Shown: in pieces, positions 8,130 to 17,323 of the stretch | Layout: each line of letters opens with the position of its first letter | Numbering within the stretch: the first letter of the stretch is position 1 | Source of the DNA: Lachnospiraceae bacterium | GTDB taxonomy: Bacteria > Bacillota > Clostridia > Lachnospirales > Lachnospiraceae | DNA: 44,008 nucleotides | Direction of reading: 5' to 3' | Assembly (NCBI GenBank): GCA_017455525.1 | Contig: JAFTAP010000074.1 | Location: 1-44,008, forward strand | Position numbers and translations under genes: made by a program | The notes under the pieces: model-generated | What the model was told of the DNA's origin: nothing | Database searches by the model: none | Seen by the model: only the letters and a program-made list of their open reading frames with translations

Positions 8130-9581
8130 ATGAAAACGCTTCAGGCTTATAATCCATATCTTCCGAGCTGGGAATACATACCCGATGCGGAGCCGCATAT
8201 AGTGGGCGACAGGGTATATATTTACGGCTCGCACGATTTATTTAATGGTCTCACCTTCTGTCTGGGAGACTATGTCTCATGGTCTGCTCCGACAGACGAC
8301 CTTGGTAACTGGAGATATGAGGGAGTTATCTACAGAAGGGAGCAGGATCCCGAAGCAAGGGGGCTTCGTGTGCTTAATGGTCTTGCAGCGCCTGATATGG
8401 CTGTGGGATCAGACGGCAAATATTATCTGTATTATTTCGTGGGCGGAACAGGTAAGATTTCCGTCGCAGTCTGTGACGAGCCTGCGGGGAAGTATGAATT
8501 TTACGGCTATGTGCATTATAAGGATGGCACGCCTATAGGGAAGAGGGGCGAACCATATCAGTTCGATCCCGGAGTTTTTGTTGATGATGACGGCAGGACA
8601 TATTTATATACAGGATTCGGATTCGCAAATAATCCGATCCTATTAAAGGGGAATAAGCCTACGGAGCAGGGAGCTATGTGCTTCGAGCTTGATCCGTCCG
8701 ATATGCTGACAGTATTAACAGGGCCTGATTATATAGGAGTGCTGACAGGAAAAGAAGCTAAGGGCACGGCTTATGAGGCACAGCCCTTCGGAGAAGCAAG
8801 CTCGCTTCGTAAATTCGACGGAAGATATTATTTCATATATAGCTCGCTGAATAGTCATAATCTCTGCTATGCCGTTAGCGATGATCCTAAAGGACCTTTT
8901 TCTTATGAGGGTGTGCTTGTAAGCAACGGCGATATAGGGCTTCCAGGAGCTTACGATACACGCCATGCTCATAATGACACGGGAAACACGCATGGAAGCC
9001 TTATTGATATAGGCGGGAATAAATACGTTTTTTATCACAGGCATACTAACAGGAAGCAGTCATCAAGACAGGCGTGCGCGGAGGAGATAATATTTAAGGA
9101 CGGGAAGTTCTGTCAGGCGGAGATGACAAGCTGCGGATTAAACGGAGAAGCGCTTATCGGGAAGGGAGCGTATCCTGCCTATATAGCATGCAATCTGTAT
9201 GGCAGATGCGGTACAAGATTTCTTTCGATGATAAAACGAAGGAATCCTTATCTGCCGTATATTACTCAGAGTGGTAAGGACAGAGAGGGCGGAAGCAGGC
9301 AGTATATTGCAAATTTCTGTGACGGAAGCATGGCTGTTTTTAAGTATTTTGATTTAAGTGAAACTAAAGAAATAAAGATAAAGCTGCGAGGGAGGGGCGA
9401 TGGTCGTATTTTTGTAAGCAACGGCATAGACGGCGATATGCTTGCCGATATTTCATTGCATAGTGACGGCGGCACGGGGATTTATTCATCAAAGCTTTCG
9501 GGCGGAGGAGAAAAAGACGCCTTATGCTTCAGATACAAAGGACAGGGACGGTTTGATTTTCTGGCATTTAAGCTTCTTTGA
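8130..9581 (+). CDS. GH43 family glycosidase (beta-xylosidase / arabinofuranosidase type)
   Basis: 483 residues, no signal peptide, so cytoplasmic. The five-bladed propeller signatures of GH43 are visible: the general base Asp19 in PDAEPHI, the pKa-tuning Asp89 in APDMAVGSDGKYYLYY, and the general acid Glu222 in GEASSLRKFDGRYYFIYSS. Residues from about 385 form a C-terminal beta-sandwich like the CBM6-type module appended to some GH43 enzymes. AAGGA at 8119-8123 precedes the ATG. It lies 42 nt after the transporter and likely trims imported xylo- or arabino-oligosaccharides; the exact linkage is not readable. Confidence 0.85.
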   Translation: MKTLQAYNPYLPSWEYIPDAEPHIVGDRVYIYGSHDLFNGLTFCLGDYVSWSAPTDDLGNWRYEGVIYRREQDPEARGLRVLNGLAAPDMAVGSDGKYYLYYFVGGTGKISVAVCDEPAGKYEFYGYVHYKDGTPIGKRGEPYQFDPGVFVDDDGRTYLYTGFGFANNPILLKGNKPTEQGAMCFELDPSDMLTVLTGPDYIGVLTGKEAKGTAYEAQPFGEASSLRKFDGRYYFIYSSLNSHNLCYAVSDDPKGPFSYEGVLVSNGDIGLPGAYDTRHAHNDTGNTHGSLIDIGGNKYVFYHRHTNRKQSSRQACAEEIIFKDGKFCQAEMTSCGLNGEALIGKGAYPAYIACNLYGRCGTRFLSMIKRRNPYLPYITQSGKDREGGSRQYIANFCDGSMAVFKYFDLSETKEIKIKLRGRGDGRIFVSNGIDGDMLADISLHSDGGTGIYSSKLSGGGEKDALCFRYKGQGRFDFLAFKLL

Positions 9582-9611
9582 TTAAGGGTTTACACGGAGA
9601 TATTCTAAAAA

Positions 9612-10088
9612 ATGAAGGAAGAGAAGAATATAACACAAAAAGGAACTGTTGATGAGTCCGCTGTTTATTTGCAGGGTGAGAGCCAGGGTGGGCTTGTGTC
9701 TGCGATAGTCGGGAGCAGGAGAGAAGCGGACACTAAAGGCCTTATTCTCTGGTATCCCGCATTCGTGATCCCTGATGACGCAAAGAAGAGAAAAGCAAGC
9801 GGCATTACTACGGTTTTCGGAGTGGAGTTATCACCGAAGTTTGATGAAGCTGCTGTTACGATTGATATAGAGAATATCCAGTGCAGTTATGAGAAACCGG
9901 TTCTTCTGATCCATGGTGACAAGGACGACCTTGTGCCGATAAGCTATTCCAGAAATGCTTTATTAAGCTACAAGGATGCAAGGCTAGAGGAAATAAAAGG
10001 AGCGGGACATGGCTTTGAAGGTGCTGACAGCAGAAAAGCCAGAATGTTGTCGGTGGAGTTTGTGAAGGATAGGGGTTATGAAGCATAG
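9612..10088 (+). pseudogene. Remnant alpha/beta-hydrolase (carbohydrate esterase-like), N-terminus missing
   Basis: 158 residues corresponding only to the second half of an alpha/beta-hydrolase. The nucleophile elbow GESQGG lies at about residue 27, whereas whole members carry about 100 residues before it; the acid loop (LIHGDKDDLVPISYS) and the final histidine (GAGHGF) are present. The first dozen residues are unlike the family and the 30 bases upstream code for nothing related. The central part between nucleophile and acid also looks shortened. Whole relatives in such loci deacylate sugars or feruloyl esters. The gene overlaps the GH3 start by 11 nt, so it may persist as translated spacer. 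I call it a decayed gene; a small functional variant is less likely. Confidence 0.6.
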
Positions 10089-12519
10089 GGAAATTATTGA
10101 GAGGATGACCTTGGAGGAGAAGGCGGCTTTTCTTCAAGGGAAGGGTGAGTGGATAACGAGGAATATAGACAGGCTTGGGATACCTTCTATATTCTTATCC
10201 GATGGTCCGAGTGGGCTTAGGAAGCAGGCGGGGGCGGGAGACCATCTGGGGATCAATCCTTCGGTTCCTGCTACATGCTTTCCGTCTGCAGCCACTATCG
10301 CTAATAGCTGGGATGAGGCTCTTGCTGAGAAGGCAGGCGAGGGACTAGGAGCGGAGGCTATGGCGGAGGGAGTGCAGGTTTTACTTGGACCGGGGCTTAA
10401 TATAAAGCGCAATCCTCTTTGCGGGCGAAACTTTGAATATTATTCAGAAGACCCCTACCTTGCGGGAAAGCTTGCGGCTGCCTGCATCAGAGGCATACAG
10501 AGCAGTGGAGCGGGAGCCTGCGCGAAGCATCTTGCGGTGAACAGTCAGGAGGAGCGCCGCATGGCCATGAATGCCGTTATTGATGAGAGGACGCTTCGGG
10601 AGATATACCTTACAGGCTTTGAGATAGCGATAAAAGAAGGGAAGCCTGTGAGCGTAATGAGCTCTTATAATGAGATAAACGGCGTATATGCCAATGAAAA
10701 CAAGCATCTCTTAAAGGACATACTGCGTGGCGAATGGGGCTTTGAGGGCTTTGTCGTGACGGACTGGGGAGCATCGAACGACCACGCTTTAGGCGTAAGA
10801 AACGGTTCTGCATTGGAGATGCCGGCACCGGGACTTGATTCTGCGAGGGAGCTTATCGTTGCCTGTAATTCGGGCAAGATAAGCGTTGAGGATATAGATG
10901 AGAGGGTTTCGGAGCTTCTCGACGCCGTGCTTGCGCTTGATGAGAATGCCAAGGCTTATAGGGATAAAAATGGAGAGCCTGACAGGGAGATGCTTCATAA
11001 TGAAAACCATGAGCTTGCAAGACTTGCGGCAGAAGAAAGTGCCGTACTGCTTAAAAACAGGGATAATCTGCTTCCGATAAATACTTCGCTCTCCGTTGCG
11101 ATAATCGGTGATTTCGCATATACGCCGAGGTATCAGGGAGCAGGATCTTCTATGGTTAATTCTACGAAGGTTGATTCCATAGAAAAGCTTGTCGAGCGGT
11201 ATGATATAAAGCTTGCGGGGACAGCAAGGGGGTATCGCCGTGACGGCAGAAAGGATGCCGCTATGGTGAAGGAGGCGGTTGACCTTGCGGCTAAGGCTGA
11301 TGTCGTGCTTTATTTCTTCGGGCTTAATGAAAAGAGCGAGTCCGAGGGACTTGACAGGAAGCATCTTCGCATACCGCAGAATCAGATAACGCTTCTGCAG
11401 GAGCTTGCGCAGGTGAACGGTAATCTGGTGGGCGTGCTTAGCGCAGGCTCCGTGATCGAGATGCCATGGCATCACCATCTGAAGGCGATACTACATGGGT
11501 ATCTTACGGGACAGGCAGGGGCAGAAGCTATATTAAATATACTCACGGGAAAGGTGAACCCTTCGGGGAAGCTTGCGGAGACTTATCTCAGGCGTTATGA
11601 GGATACGCCGTCCTACTGTTATTATCCTGCCAGGGAAAGAAATTCCGAATACAGGGAGGGTTTATTTGTCGGCTATCGTTATTTCGATACGGCTCAGGTT
11701 CCGGTCGCTTATCCCTTTGGCTTCGGGCTTTCCTATACTTCCTTTGAATATAAGGATGTCTCGCTTGAAGATGACGGCGTGGCATTTACTATAACAAATA
11801 CAGGAAATAAAGACGGAGCGGAGATAGCGGAGCTTTATGTATCGCTTCCTGATGCAAAAGTTTTCCGTCCGGCAAAGGAGCTTAAAGGCTTCGTGAAGGT
11901 ATATATCAAAGCCGGAGAGGAAAAGCGGGTAAAGATTTTATTCGACGACAAGACCTTCCGTTATTGGGACAGGAAGACCGGGAAATGGGAGATCGAGGGC
12001 GGTAATTACAAGATAATGATAGGGGCAAGCTCTGTGGATATCAGGCTTACTGCAGATAAATATCTCGAAGGCACTGTGCAGGAGTGTCCTTATGAAATGG
12101 ATAAGCTTCCATCATATTACAGCGGAAGGGTTGCAAGTGTCACTAATGCGGAGTATGAGGAGCTTCTGGGACAGAAGATACCTGACGGCTCATGGGGCGG
12201 TGAGCTTGATGTGAATGACGCTTTATGCCAGCTTTATTATTCAAGGAGCGCTCTGGGAAGGGCTGTGTACCGTCATCTGAACGGAAAGATAAGGAAGGCG
12301 GAGGAAGCAGGAGAGCTTCCCGACCTTAATACGCTTTTCCAGTATAATATGCCTTTCCGTGCCATTGCGAAGATGACAGGGGGCATGGTCAGCATGGAGA
12401 TGGCAAGAGGACTTACGGAGGTTATGAACGGACATTTCTTTAGAGGAATGGGAAAGGTCATCGGGGGATATTTTAAGAATAAGAGAGAGAATAAGAAGTA
12501 CGAAAAAATGTATTTATAG
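10078..12519 (+). CDS. GH3 family beta-glucosidase / beta-xylosidase
   Basis: 813 residues without signal peptide. The N-terminal (alpha/beta)8 domain contains KHLAVNSQE and the nucleophile Asp229 in GFVVTDWGAS; the alpha/beta-sandwich domain follows (LKNRDNLLPI, GAGSSMVN), then a fibronectin-III-like domain (ELYVSLPDAKVFRPAKELKGF). About 140 residues follow that domain, helix-rich and basic at the end, beyond the usual GH3 limit. The start overlaps the remnant esterase, implying translational coupling. It probably releases terminal beta-glucose or beta-xylose from oligosaccharides brought in by the upstream symporter. Family is certain; the sugar specificity is not. Confidence 0.9.
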   Translation: MKHREIIERMTLEEKAAFLQGKGEWITRNIDRLGIPSIFLSDGPSGLRKQAGAGDHLGINPSVPATCFPSAATIANSWDEALAEKAGEGLGAEAMAEGVQVLLGPGLNIKRNPLCGRNFEYYSEDPYLAGKLAAACIRGIQSSGAGACAKHLAVNSQEERRMAMNAVIDERTLREIYLTGFEIAIKEGKPVSVMSSYNEINGVYANENKHLLKDILRGEWGFEGFVVTDWGASNDHALGVRNGSALEMPAPGLDSARELIVACNSGKISVEDIDERVSELLDAVLALDENAKAYRDKNGEPDREMLHNENHELARLAAEESAVLLKNRDNLLPINTSLSVAIIGDFAYTPRYQGAGSSMVNSTKVDSIEKLVERYDIKLAGTARGYRRDGRKDAAMVKEAVDLAAKADVVLYFFGLNEKSESEGLDRKHLRIPQNQITLLQELAQVNGNLVGVLSAGSVIEMPWHHHLKAILHGYLTGQAGAEAILNILTGKVNPSGKLAETYLRRYEDTPSYCYYPARERNSEYREGLFVGYRYFDTAQVPVAYPFGFGLSYTSFEYKDVSLEDDGVAFTITNTGNKDGAEIAELYVSLPDAKVFRPAKELKGFVKVYIKAGEEKRVKILFDDKTFRYWDRKTGKWEIEGGNYKIMIGASSVDIRLTADKYLEGTVQECPYEMDKLPSYYSGRVASVTNAEYEELLGQKIPDGSWGGELDVNDALCQLYYSRSALGRAVYRHLNGKIRKAEEAGELPDLNTLFQYNMPFRAIAKMTGGMVSMEMARGLTEVMNGHFFRGMGKVIGGYFKNKRENKKYEKMYL

Positions 12520-12551
12520 AGGGATTTTTATAATTACGAAGGAGGTTATTT

Positions 12552-13442
12552 ATGAAGATTAAGAAAGCGATAATACCTGCGGCGGGGCTTGGGACAAGGT
12601 TTCTGCCGGCGACCAAGGCACAGCCTAAGGAGATGCTCCCTATCGTGGATAAGCCGACGATTCAATATATCATCGAGGAAGCCGCCCAGAGCGGGATTGA
12701 GGATATCGTCATAGTAAACGGCAGAAATAAAGGCTCGATAGAGGATCACTTTGACAGATCCGTAGAGCTTGAGCTTGAGTTAGGAAATAAAGGAAAGAGC
12801 GAAGCGCTTGACATGGTTAAGTCAATCTCGGAGATGGCTAATATTTATTTCATTAGGCAGAAGAAGCCTTTAGGATTGGGACATGCGGTGCTTTCCGCAC
12901 AGAAATTCATAGGGAATGAGCCGTTTGCGGTGCTTCTGGGAGATGATGTGGTTATTTCTAAAACTCCTGCCCTAAAGCAGATGATGGATATTTACAAGGA
13001 GTATAAAGCGCCTATCGTCGGAGTGCAGACAGTAGCTCATGAGGTGACATATCAGTATGGTATAGTTAATGGTAAGGCAGTGGACGACAGGGTTTATAAG
13101 GTTAAGGATCTTGTTGAGAAGCCGCCTGTTGACGAAGCGCCGTCTGATGTGGCGATACTTGGCAGATACATACTTACGCCGGAGGTATTCTCATATCTAG
13201 AGAATCAGGAAAAGGGCGCAGGCGGTGAGATACAGCTTACCGATGCATTGAAGCGCATGGCTAAAGACGGAGCCGTGTATGCCTATGACTTCAAAGGACA
13301 CAGGTATGATTGCGGTGACAAGGTTGGCTTCATACAGGCAAGCATAGAGTTCGGACTCAGGCGGCCTGATCTTAGGGAAGGACTTGAGGCGTATATCAGG
13401 AAGCTCGCCGGGGATATAGATAAAGCGATAGATTACGATTAA
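12552..13442 (+). CDS. galU: UTP--glucose-1-phosphate uridylyltransferase
   Basis: 296 residues, normal for GalU. It makes UDP-glucose from UTP and glucose-1-phosphate for cell-surface polymers and galactose metabolism. The nucleotide-binding signature [21 protein letters not shown] begins at residue 10, followed by [18 protein letters not shown] and VEKPP. A textbook ribosome site (GAAGGAGGT) precedes the ATG. It starts 32 nt after the GH3 gene, so it could be read through from the glycan locus. Confidence 0.95.
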   Translation: MKIKKAIIPAAGLGTRFLPATKAQPKEMLPIVDKPTIQYIIEEAAQSGIEDIVIVNGRNKGSIEDHFDRSVELELELGNKGKSEALDMVKSISEMANIYFIRQKKPLGLGHAVLSAQKFIGNEPFAVLLGDDVVISKTPALKQMMDIYKEYKAPIVGVQTVAHEVTYQYGIVNGKAVDDRVYKVKDLVEKPPVDEAPSDVAILGRYILTPEVFSYLENQEKGAGGEIQLTDALKRMAKDGAVYAYDFKGHRYDCGDKVGFIQASIEFGLRRPDLREGLEAYIRKLAGDIDKAIDYD

Positions 13443-13478
13443 TGATTGAATCCGCATAGGATAAAAGTTAAGGCATAG

Positions 13479-13508
13479 TTGAGAATTGCTTCTGTTTTTT
13501 GATACAAT
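13479..13508 (+). promoter_or_regulatory. Promoter of the LuxR-type membrane protein
   Basis: -35 TTGAGA (13479-13484), 18-nt spacer, -10 TACAAT (13503-13508). The predicted start of transcription falls on or beside the ATG at 13516, so the mRNA may be leaderless. This also argues against the longer TTG-started frame from 13486, which would begin inside the promoter. Confidence 0.55.
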
Positions 13509-13515
13509 AACAGGC

Positions 13516-14028
13516 ATGAAAAATATGGCTGTTGTTTTGAAAAATAAATGCATGTGGCTCATATTCCTGTGCTTTCTTATGACTTCATGCTGTTATCTGT
13601 CGTGGTATTATAATCTTGCAGGGTTCGGGCTGCTTTTCGGAAGGCTGGGGGATACCATCGGCGCATTGGGCTGTACGATTCTTTCTGACCTGCAGGTGGT
13701 TCTTGTGTTTACTGCAACGTTCCTCTTTGCTGCAGCCGTTTTGACTTTTTTCGTGCTTTATCATAGGATTTACGTTCCTGTCTCTGAGGCAGGAGCAAGG
13801 GACTCAGTTTCATTTGACGATCTGGCTGATAAGTATAATTTCTCTGCAAGAGAGCGGGAGGTTATGAGGCTTGTCATCGACGGACTAAACAATTCGGAGA
13901 TCACCGATGTTCTTTATATATCGGAAAGTACGGTTAAATTTCATGTTCGCAACCTCTTAAAGAAGACAGGCTGTAAGGATAGGATGGAGCTTGCTGCGGT
14001 GCTAAACAGCCAGTGGCTGTTTGCTTAG
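13516..14028 (+). CDS. Membrane-anchored LuxR-type HTH protein
   Basis: 170 residues from the ATG at 13516. Two hydrophobic segments (about 12-32 and 58-80) anchor a C-terminal LuxR/GerE helix-turn-helix (about 105-165: SAREREVMRLVIDGLNNSEI, then SESTVKFHVRNLLKKTG). Such proteins bind DNA while tethered to the membrane; the target is unknown. There is no receiver domain. The final residues (NSQWLFA) and the stop codon are encoded inside a palindrome of the intergenic repeat that follows, so the native end may have been replaced. Confidence 0.7.
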   Translation: MKNMAVVLKNKCMWLIFLCFLMTSCCYLSWYYNLAGFGLLFGRLGDTIGALGCTILSDLQVVLVFTATFLFAAAVLTFFVLYHRIYVPVSEAGARDSVSFDDLADKYNFSAREREVMRLVIDGLNNSEITDVLYISESTVKFHVRNLLKKTGCKDRMELAAVLNSQWLFA

Positions 14029-14108
14029 CACCGACCGTAGCGAAGCGAAGACGCCATGCGTAAGCATCATAAACAACGCAAAGGGGCTTTTGACCCCAGC
14101 ATCATAAT
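13998..14108. repeat. Composite intergenic repeat, copy 2
   Basis: An outer stem GGTGCTAA (13998-14005) with TTAGCACC (14025-14032) encloses the palindrome ACAGCCAGTGGCTGT (14006-14020). This equals the ACATCCAGTGGATGT palindrome of copy 1 with a compensating T-to-G and A-to-C change. Then come GACCGTAGCGAAGCGAAGAC (14033-14052), a small hairpin ATGC-GTAA-GCAT (14056-14067), and CTTTTGACCCCAGCATCATA (from 14087). The order matches 14-178. The rest of the gap to 14151 holds AAAGGAG (14131-14137). Confidence 0.65.
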
Positions 14109-14151
14109 ATTGGAGCGATAAAGGATTGCGAAAGGAGCATGATCAATAAAA

Positions 14152-15033
14152 ATGGATAAGGATAAAACTGGCGTACCGTCAAGGGGATACCTGCATGAGG
14201 ATTTCAGGCTGTTTCATAATACGGATACTTTGGGAACGGATGTCGGGATTCATTTTCACGACTTTTATAAGGTAACGTATGTTAAGTACGGGGCAGGACG
14301 TTATATGATCGACGGAAGGCTCTATGATGTGGAGTCGGGTGATATTATTCTGGTAGGAATAAACGTGCCGCATCAGCCGGTCTTTACTGCGGGTGAGTTA
14401 TATGACCGTTACACGCTTTATATTTCCTCTGCGATGCTTGAGGATTTTGACATTCCCGAATGTCATATCTACGACCTCTTTTCATCGGAGAGCGGAAATG
14501 TTGTTAGACCGGAGAAAGATGAAAGGGATAGATTCACTAATATGCTTAAAAGGATAGAGGTTGAGACAGTATCTTCTTCTTATGCTTCAAGGCTTGCGGC
14601 AAGACTTTGTGTCATGAGTTTTCTTATAGAAACAGGCAGATGCAGGGAGGATTCGGCGCTTATCGTACCGCTTCATCTGCCGGAAGATGATGTGATGCTG
14701 AATGTATTACGATATTTGAATGAAAAAATAAGTGAGAATATATCACCTACTGATATTGCTTCGCATTTTGAAATGAACGAACCAGAAATGCTTGAATCTT
14801 TTAAGAACGCTTTCGGCTGTCCTTTGCAGGAATACATAATAAACCGCAGGCTGACCCGTGCAAGAGAGATGATTCTAGGTGGCGAAGCGCCCGCTGATGC
14901 CTGCTATGCCTGCGGATATGCAAGCTATCCTGATTTTGCCAAAGCGTATCAGGATAAGTACGGAGCCGCTCCAAGACTTACGACAGAGGAAAATAAGGAA
15001 CACGACGTGCTTTCTGATTTTCTGATTGAATGA
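14152..15033 (+). CDS. AraC-family transcriptional regulator
   Basis: 293 residues. The N-terminal half is a cupin-type ligand-binding domain (HFHDFYKVTYV, DGRLYDVESGDIILV, NVPHQP); the C-terminal ~100 residues carry the paired AraC HTH (LRYLNEKISENISPTDIASH and, in the second helix pair, ACYACGYASYPDFAKAYQDKYG). It likely senses a sugar and regulates carbohydrate genes, and the GH3/GH43 locus 2 kb upstream is a plausible target, but this is inference. The AGGAG at 14133-14137 is 14 nt from the ATG, an unusually long spacing. Confidence 0.85.
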   Translation: MDKDKTGVPSRGYLHEDFRLFHNTDTLGTDVGIHFHDFYKVTYVKYGAGRYMIDGRLYDVESGDIILVGINVPHQPVFTAGELYDRYTLYISSAMLEDFDIPECHIYDLFSSESGNVVRPEKDERDRFTNMLKRIEVETVSSSYASRLAARLCVMSFLIETGRCREDSALIVPLHLPEDDVMLNVLRYLNEKISENISPTDIASHFEMNEPEMLESFKNAFGCPLQEYIINRRLTRAREMILGGEAPADACYACGYASYPDFAKAYQDKYGAAPRLTTEENKEHDVLSDFLIE

Positions 15034-15070
15034 CATTTATTCCGCTTCGAATATTTGTTCGAGAAAGTAT

Positions 15071-15098
15071 TTGCAATTTCTAAATCTTGTGATAAAAT
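15071..15098 (+). promoter_or_regulatory. Promoter of the topoisomerase genes
   Basis: -35 TTGCAA (15071-15076), 16-nt spacer, -10 TAAAAT (15093-15098), about 58 nt before the ParE-like start. It lies in the 122-nt gap 15034-15155. Confidence 0.5.
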
Positions 15099-15155
15099 AT
15101 GTGAGTTGCTGCTAAATATAGTAACTTATTATATGATATCACAAGGATATTTATT

Positions 15156-17081
15156 ATGGCTTCTGAAAAAGAAAACTATGGTGCGCAAAGCATAACTGTA
15201 TTAGAGGGGCTTGAGCCTGTAAGACTTCGTCCCGGCATGTATATCGGCTCTACGGGAGTGAAGGGATTAAACCATTGTCTGTATGAGATAATGGATAACT
15301 CGGTTGACGAGCATCTGGCTGGGTATTGCTCTACTATCAAGGTAACGCTCGAAGCGGATGGCTCTGCAACTGTCGAGGATGACGGAAGAGGTATCCCGGT
15401 CGGTATGCACGAGAAGGGAATATCGGCGGAGAGAGTCGTGCTTACGACACTTCATGCCGGAGGTAAGTTTGACGGCGCATCTTATAAGACATCCGGAGGA
15501 CTGCACGGTGTCGGCTCATCTGCGGTAAATGCTCTTTCAAGCTCGCTGGATATCACGATAAAGCGGGACGGCGTTATCTCACACGACCATTATGAGAGGG
15601 GCGTGCCTACGGTTGAGCTTATAGACGGACTTCTGCCTGTTATCGGACGCACTAATCGCACAGGCACAAGGATCAATTTCACGCCCGATCCGGAGATTTT
15701 CGATACGGTGAGGTTTAAGGCGGACGAGATAAAATCAAGGCTTCATGAGACGGCGTACCTTAATCCGGAACTAACTATAATATATAAGGATCTGCGAGGA
15801 AGCGAGCCTGATGAAGAGACTTATCATGAGCCGGAAGGGCTTGTAGGCTTCATCAAGGACATGAACCGCAACAATGAGACGATAAGCGACATTGTTTATT
15901 TCAAAGGGATGTCCGAGGGGATATCCGTGGAGGTCGCTTTTCAGTATGTGAATGAGTTCCATGAGGAAGTCCTGGGCTTCTGTAACTGCATCTATAATTC
16001 CGAGGGCGGGACGCATATCACTGGATTTAAGGCGCAGTTTACGCAGGTAATGAATTCTTACGCAAGGCAGCTTGGCGTACTGAAAGATAAAGACCCGAAC
16101 TTCAACGGGACGGACATCAGAAATGGAATGACAGCCGTGGTATCTATAAAGCATCCCGATCCGAGGTTTGAGGGACAGACCAAGACGAAGCTTGACAATC
16201 AGGACGCCTCAAAGGCTGTATCCAAGGTAACTAATGATGAAGTCCAGCTATACTTCGACCGTAATCTTGACACGTTGAAGGCTGTGCTTGCAAGTGCGGA
16301 GAAGGCTGCGAAGATCAGGAAGGCAGAGGAGAAGAGCAAGACAAATCTCCTTACAAAGCAGAAATATTCCTTTGATTCCAACGGCAAGCTTGCAAACTGT
16401 GAGTCAAGAGACGCTTCGCAGTGTGAAATCTTCATAGTCGAGGGAGACTCCGCAGGAGGAAGCGCGAAGACTGCAAGGAACCGCATGTATCAGGCGATAC
16501 TTCCGATCAGGGGTAAGATACTGAATGTCGAAAAAGCTTCCATAGATAAGGTGCTTGCGAATGCGGAAATCAAGACTATGATAAATTCCTTCGGCTGCGG
16601 TTTCTCCGAGGGCTACGGGAATGATTTCGATATAACCAAACTTCGCTATGACAAGATAATAATAATGGCGGATGCCGACGTGGACGGTGCGCATATAGCG
16701 ACGCTGCTGCTCACTCTTTTCTTCCGCTTCATGCCGGAGCTTATATCGGAAGGTCATGTATATATAGCAATGCCACCGCTGTATCGGGCACAGCCGAAGA
16801 AGGGCGAGCCAGAGTATCTCTATGACGACAGGGCTTTAGCGCAGTACAGGAAGACACATAAGGGCGATTTTATTCTACAGAGGTATAAGGGACTTGGCGA
16901 GATGGATGCGGAGCAGCTATGGGAGACTACGCTTGATCCCGAACGCCGCAGGATGAGGAGAGTCTCGATTGATGACGCAAGGATGGCATCATCAACCACG
17001 GAGCTGCTGATGGGCAATGATGTCGCTCCGAGACGTGATTTCATATATGAGCATGCGAAGGAAGCATTGCTGGATATATAG
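15156..17081 (+). CDS. parE: Type II topoisomerase subunit B (ParE-like; GyrB possible)
   Basis: 641 residues, close to ParE and gyrase B. It supplies the ATPase and TOPRIM parts of a type IIA topoisomerase that relaxes or decatenates DNA. Visible motifs: EIMDNSVDEH and DGRGIPVG of the GHKL ATPase, GGLHGVGSSAVNALS, the TOPRIM EGDSAGGSAK at about residue 428, DADVDGAHI at about 506, and QRYKGLGEMD. ParE and GyrB are hard to separate by eye; I favour ParE because the partner lacks a GyrA box. AAGGAT precedes the ATG. A 197-bp foldback element separates it from the A-type gene. Confidence 0.8.
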   Translation: MASEKENYGAQSITVLEGLEPVRLRPGMYIGSTGVKGLNHCLYEIMDNSVDEHLAGYCSTIKVTLEADGSATVEDDGRGIPVGMHEKGISAERVVLTTLHAGGKFDGASYKTSGGLHGVGSSAVNALSSSLDITIKRDGVISHDHYERGVPTVELIDGLLPVIGRTNRTGTRINFTPDPEIFDTVRFKADEIKSRLHETAYLNPELTIIYKDLRGSEPDEETYHEPEGLVGFIKDMNRNNETISDIVYFKGMSEGISVEVAFQYVNEFHEEVLGFCNCIYNSEGGTHITGFKAQFTQVMNSYARQLGVLKDKDPNFNGTDIRNGMTAVVSIKHPDPRFEGQTKTKLDNQDASKAVSKVTNDEVQLYFDRNLDTLKAVLASAEKAAKIRKAEEKSKTNLLTKQKYSFDSNGKLANCESRDASQCEIFIVEGDSAGGSAKTARNRMYQAILPIRGKILNVEKASIDKVLANAEIKTMINSFGCGFSEGYGNDFDITKLRYDKIIIMADADVDGAHIATLLLTLFFRFMPELISEGHVYIAMPPLYRAQPKKGEPEYLYDDRALAQYRKTHKGDFILQRYKGLGEMDAEQLWETTLDPERRRMRRVSIDDARMASSTTELLMGNDVAPRRDFIYEHAKEALLDI

Positions 17082-17098
17082 TTTTGTATAGGGTCGGC

Positions 17099-17295
17099 GT
17101 GCAGGATGTAATATATTTTTTCATGCACCCGGCATGCTCCATCTGAACTAACTGCTAACTACGACTAGGTATCCTTTCAGTCCATTTCGCCAAACAGGCT
17201 CATGGACTGGGATACCAAGTCTTCGTAAGCAGTGGATTTCATCTGGAGCATAAACGCCTCTAAATGTGCCTGAAAAAACATATTACATCCTACAC
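17099..17295. mobile_element. MITE-like foldback element
   Basis: Terminal inverted repeats of 25 nt (17099-17123 and 17271-17295) match at 23 positions and begin GTG(C/T)AGGATGTAATAT. The 197-bp interior has no gene and continues to fold back: ATGCTCCA 134-141 with TGGAGCAT 244-251, ACTGCT 151-156 with AGCAGT 228-233, GGTATCC 168-174 with GGATACC 210-216, and CAGTCCAT 178-185 with ATGGACTG 202-209 (positions add 17000). This is the form of a miniature inverted-repeat element; I see no clear target-site duplication. A long structured RNA is the alternative. Confidence 0.6.
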
Positions 17296-17323
17296 ACCTT
17301 ACACTATGGAAAGGATATAGTAT

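Noticed and set aside
10789-11478. 229-residue minus-strand open frame
   Set aside because: Antisense to the GH3 gene; Arg/His/Leu-rich composition without recognisable domain or ribosome site.
13486-13515. TTG start for the LuxR-type protein
   Set aside because: The TTG lies inside the promoter (between -35 and -10) and has no ribosome site; the ATG at 13516 fits the predicted transcription start.
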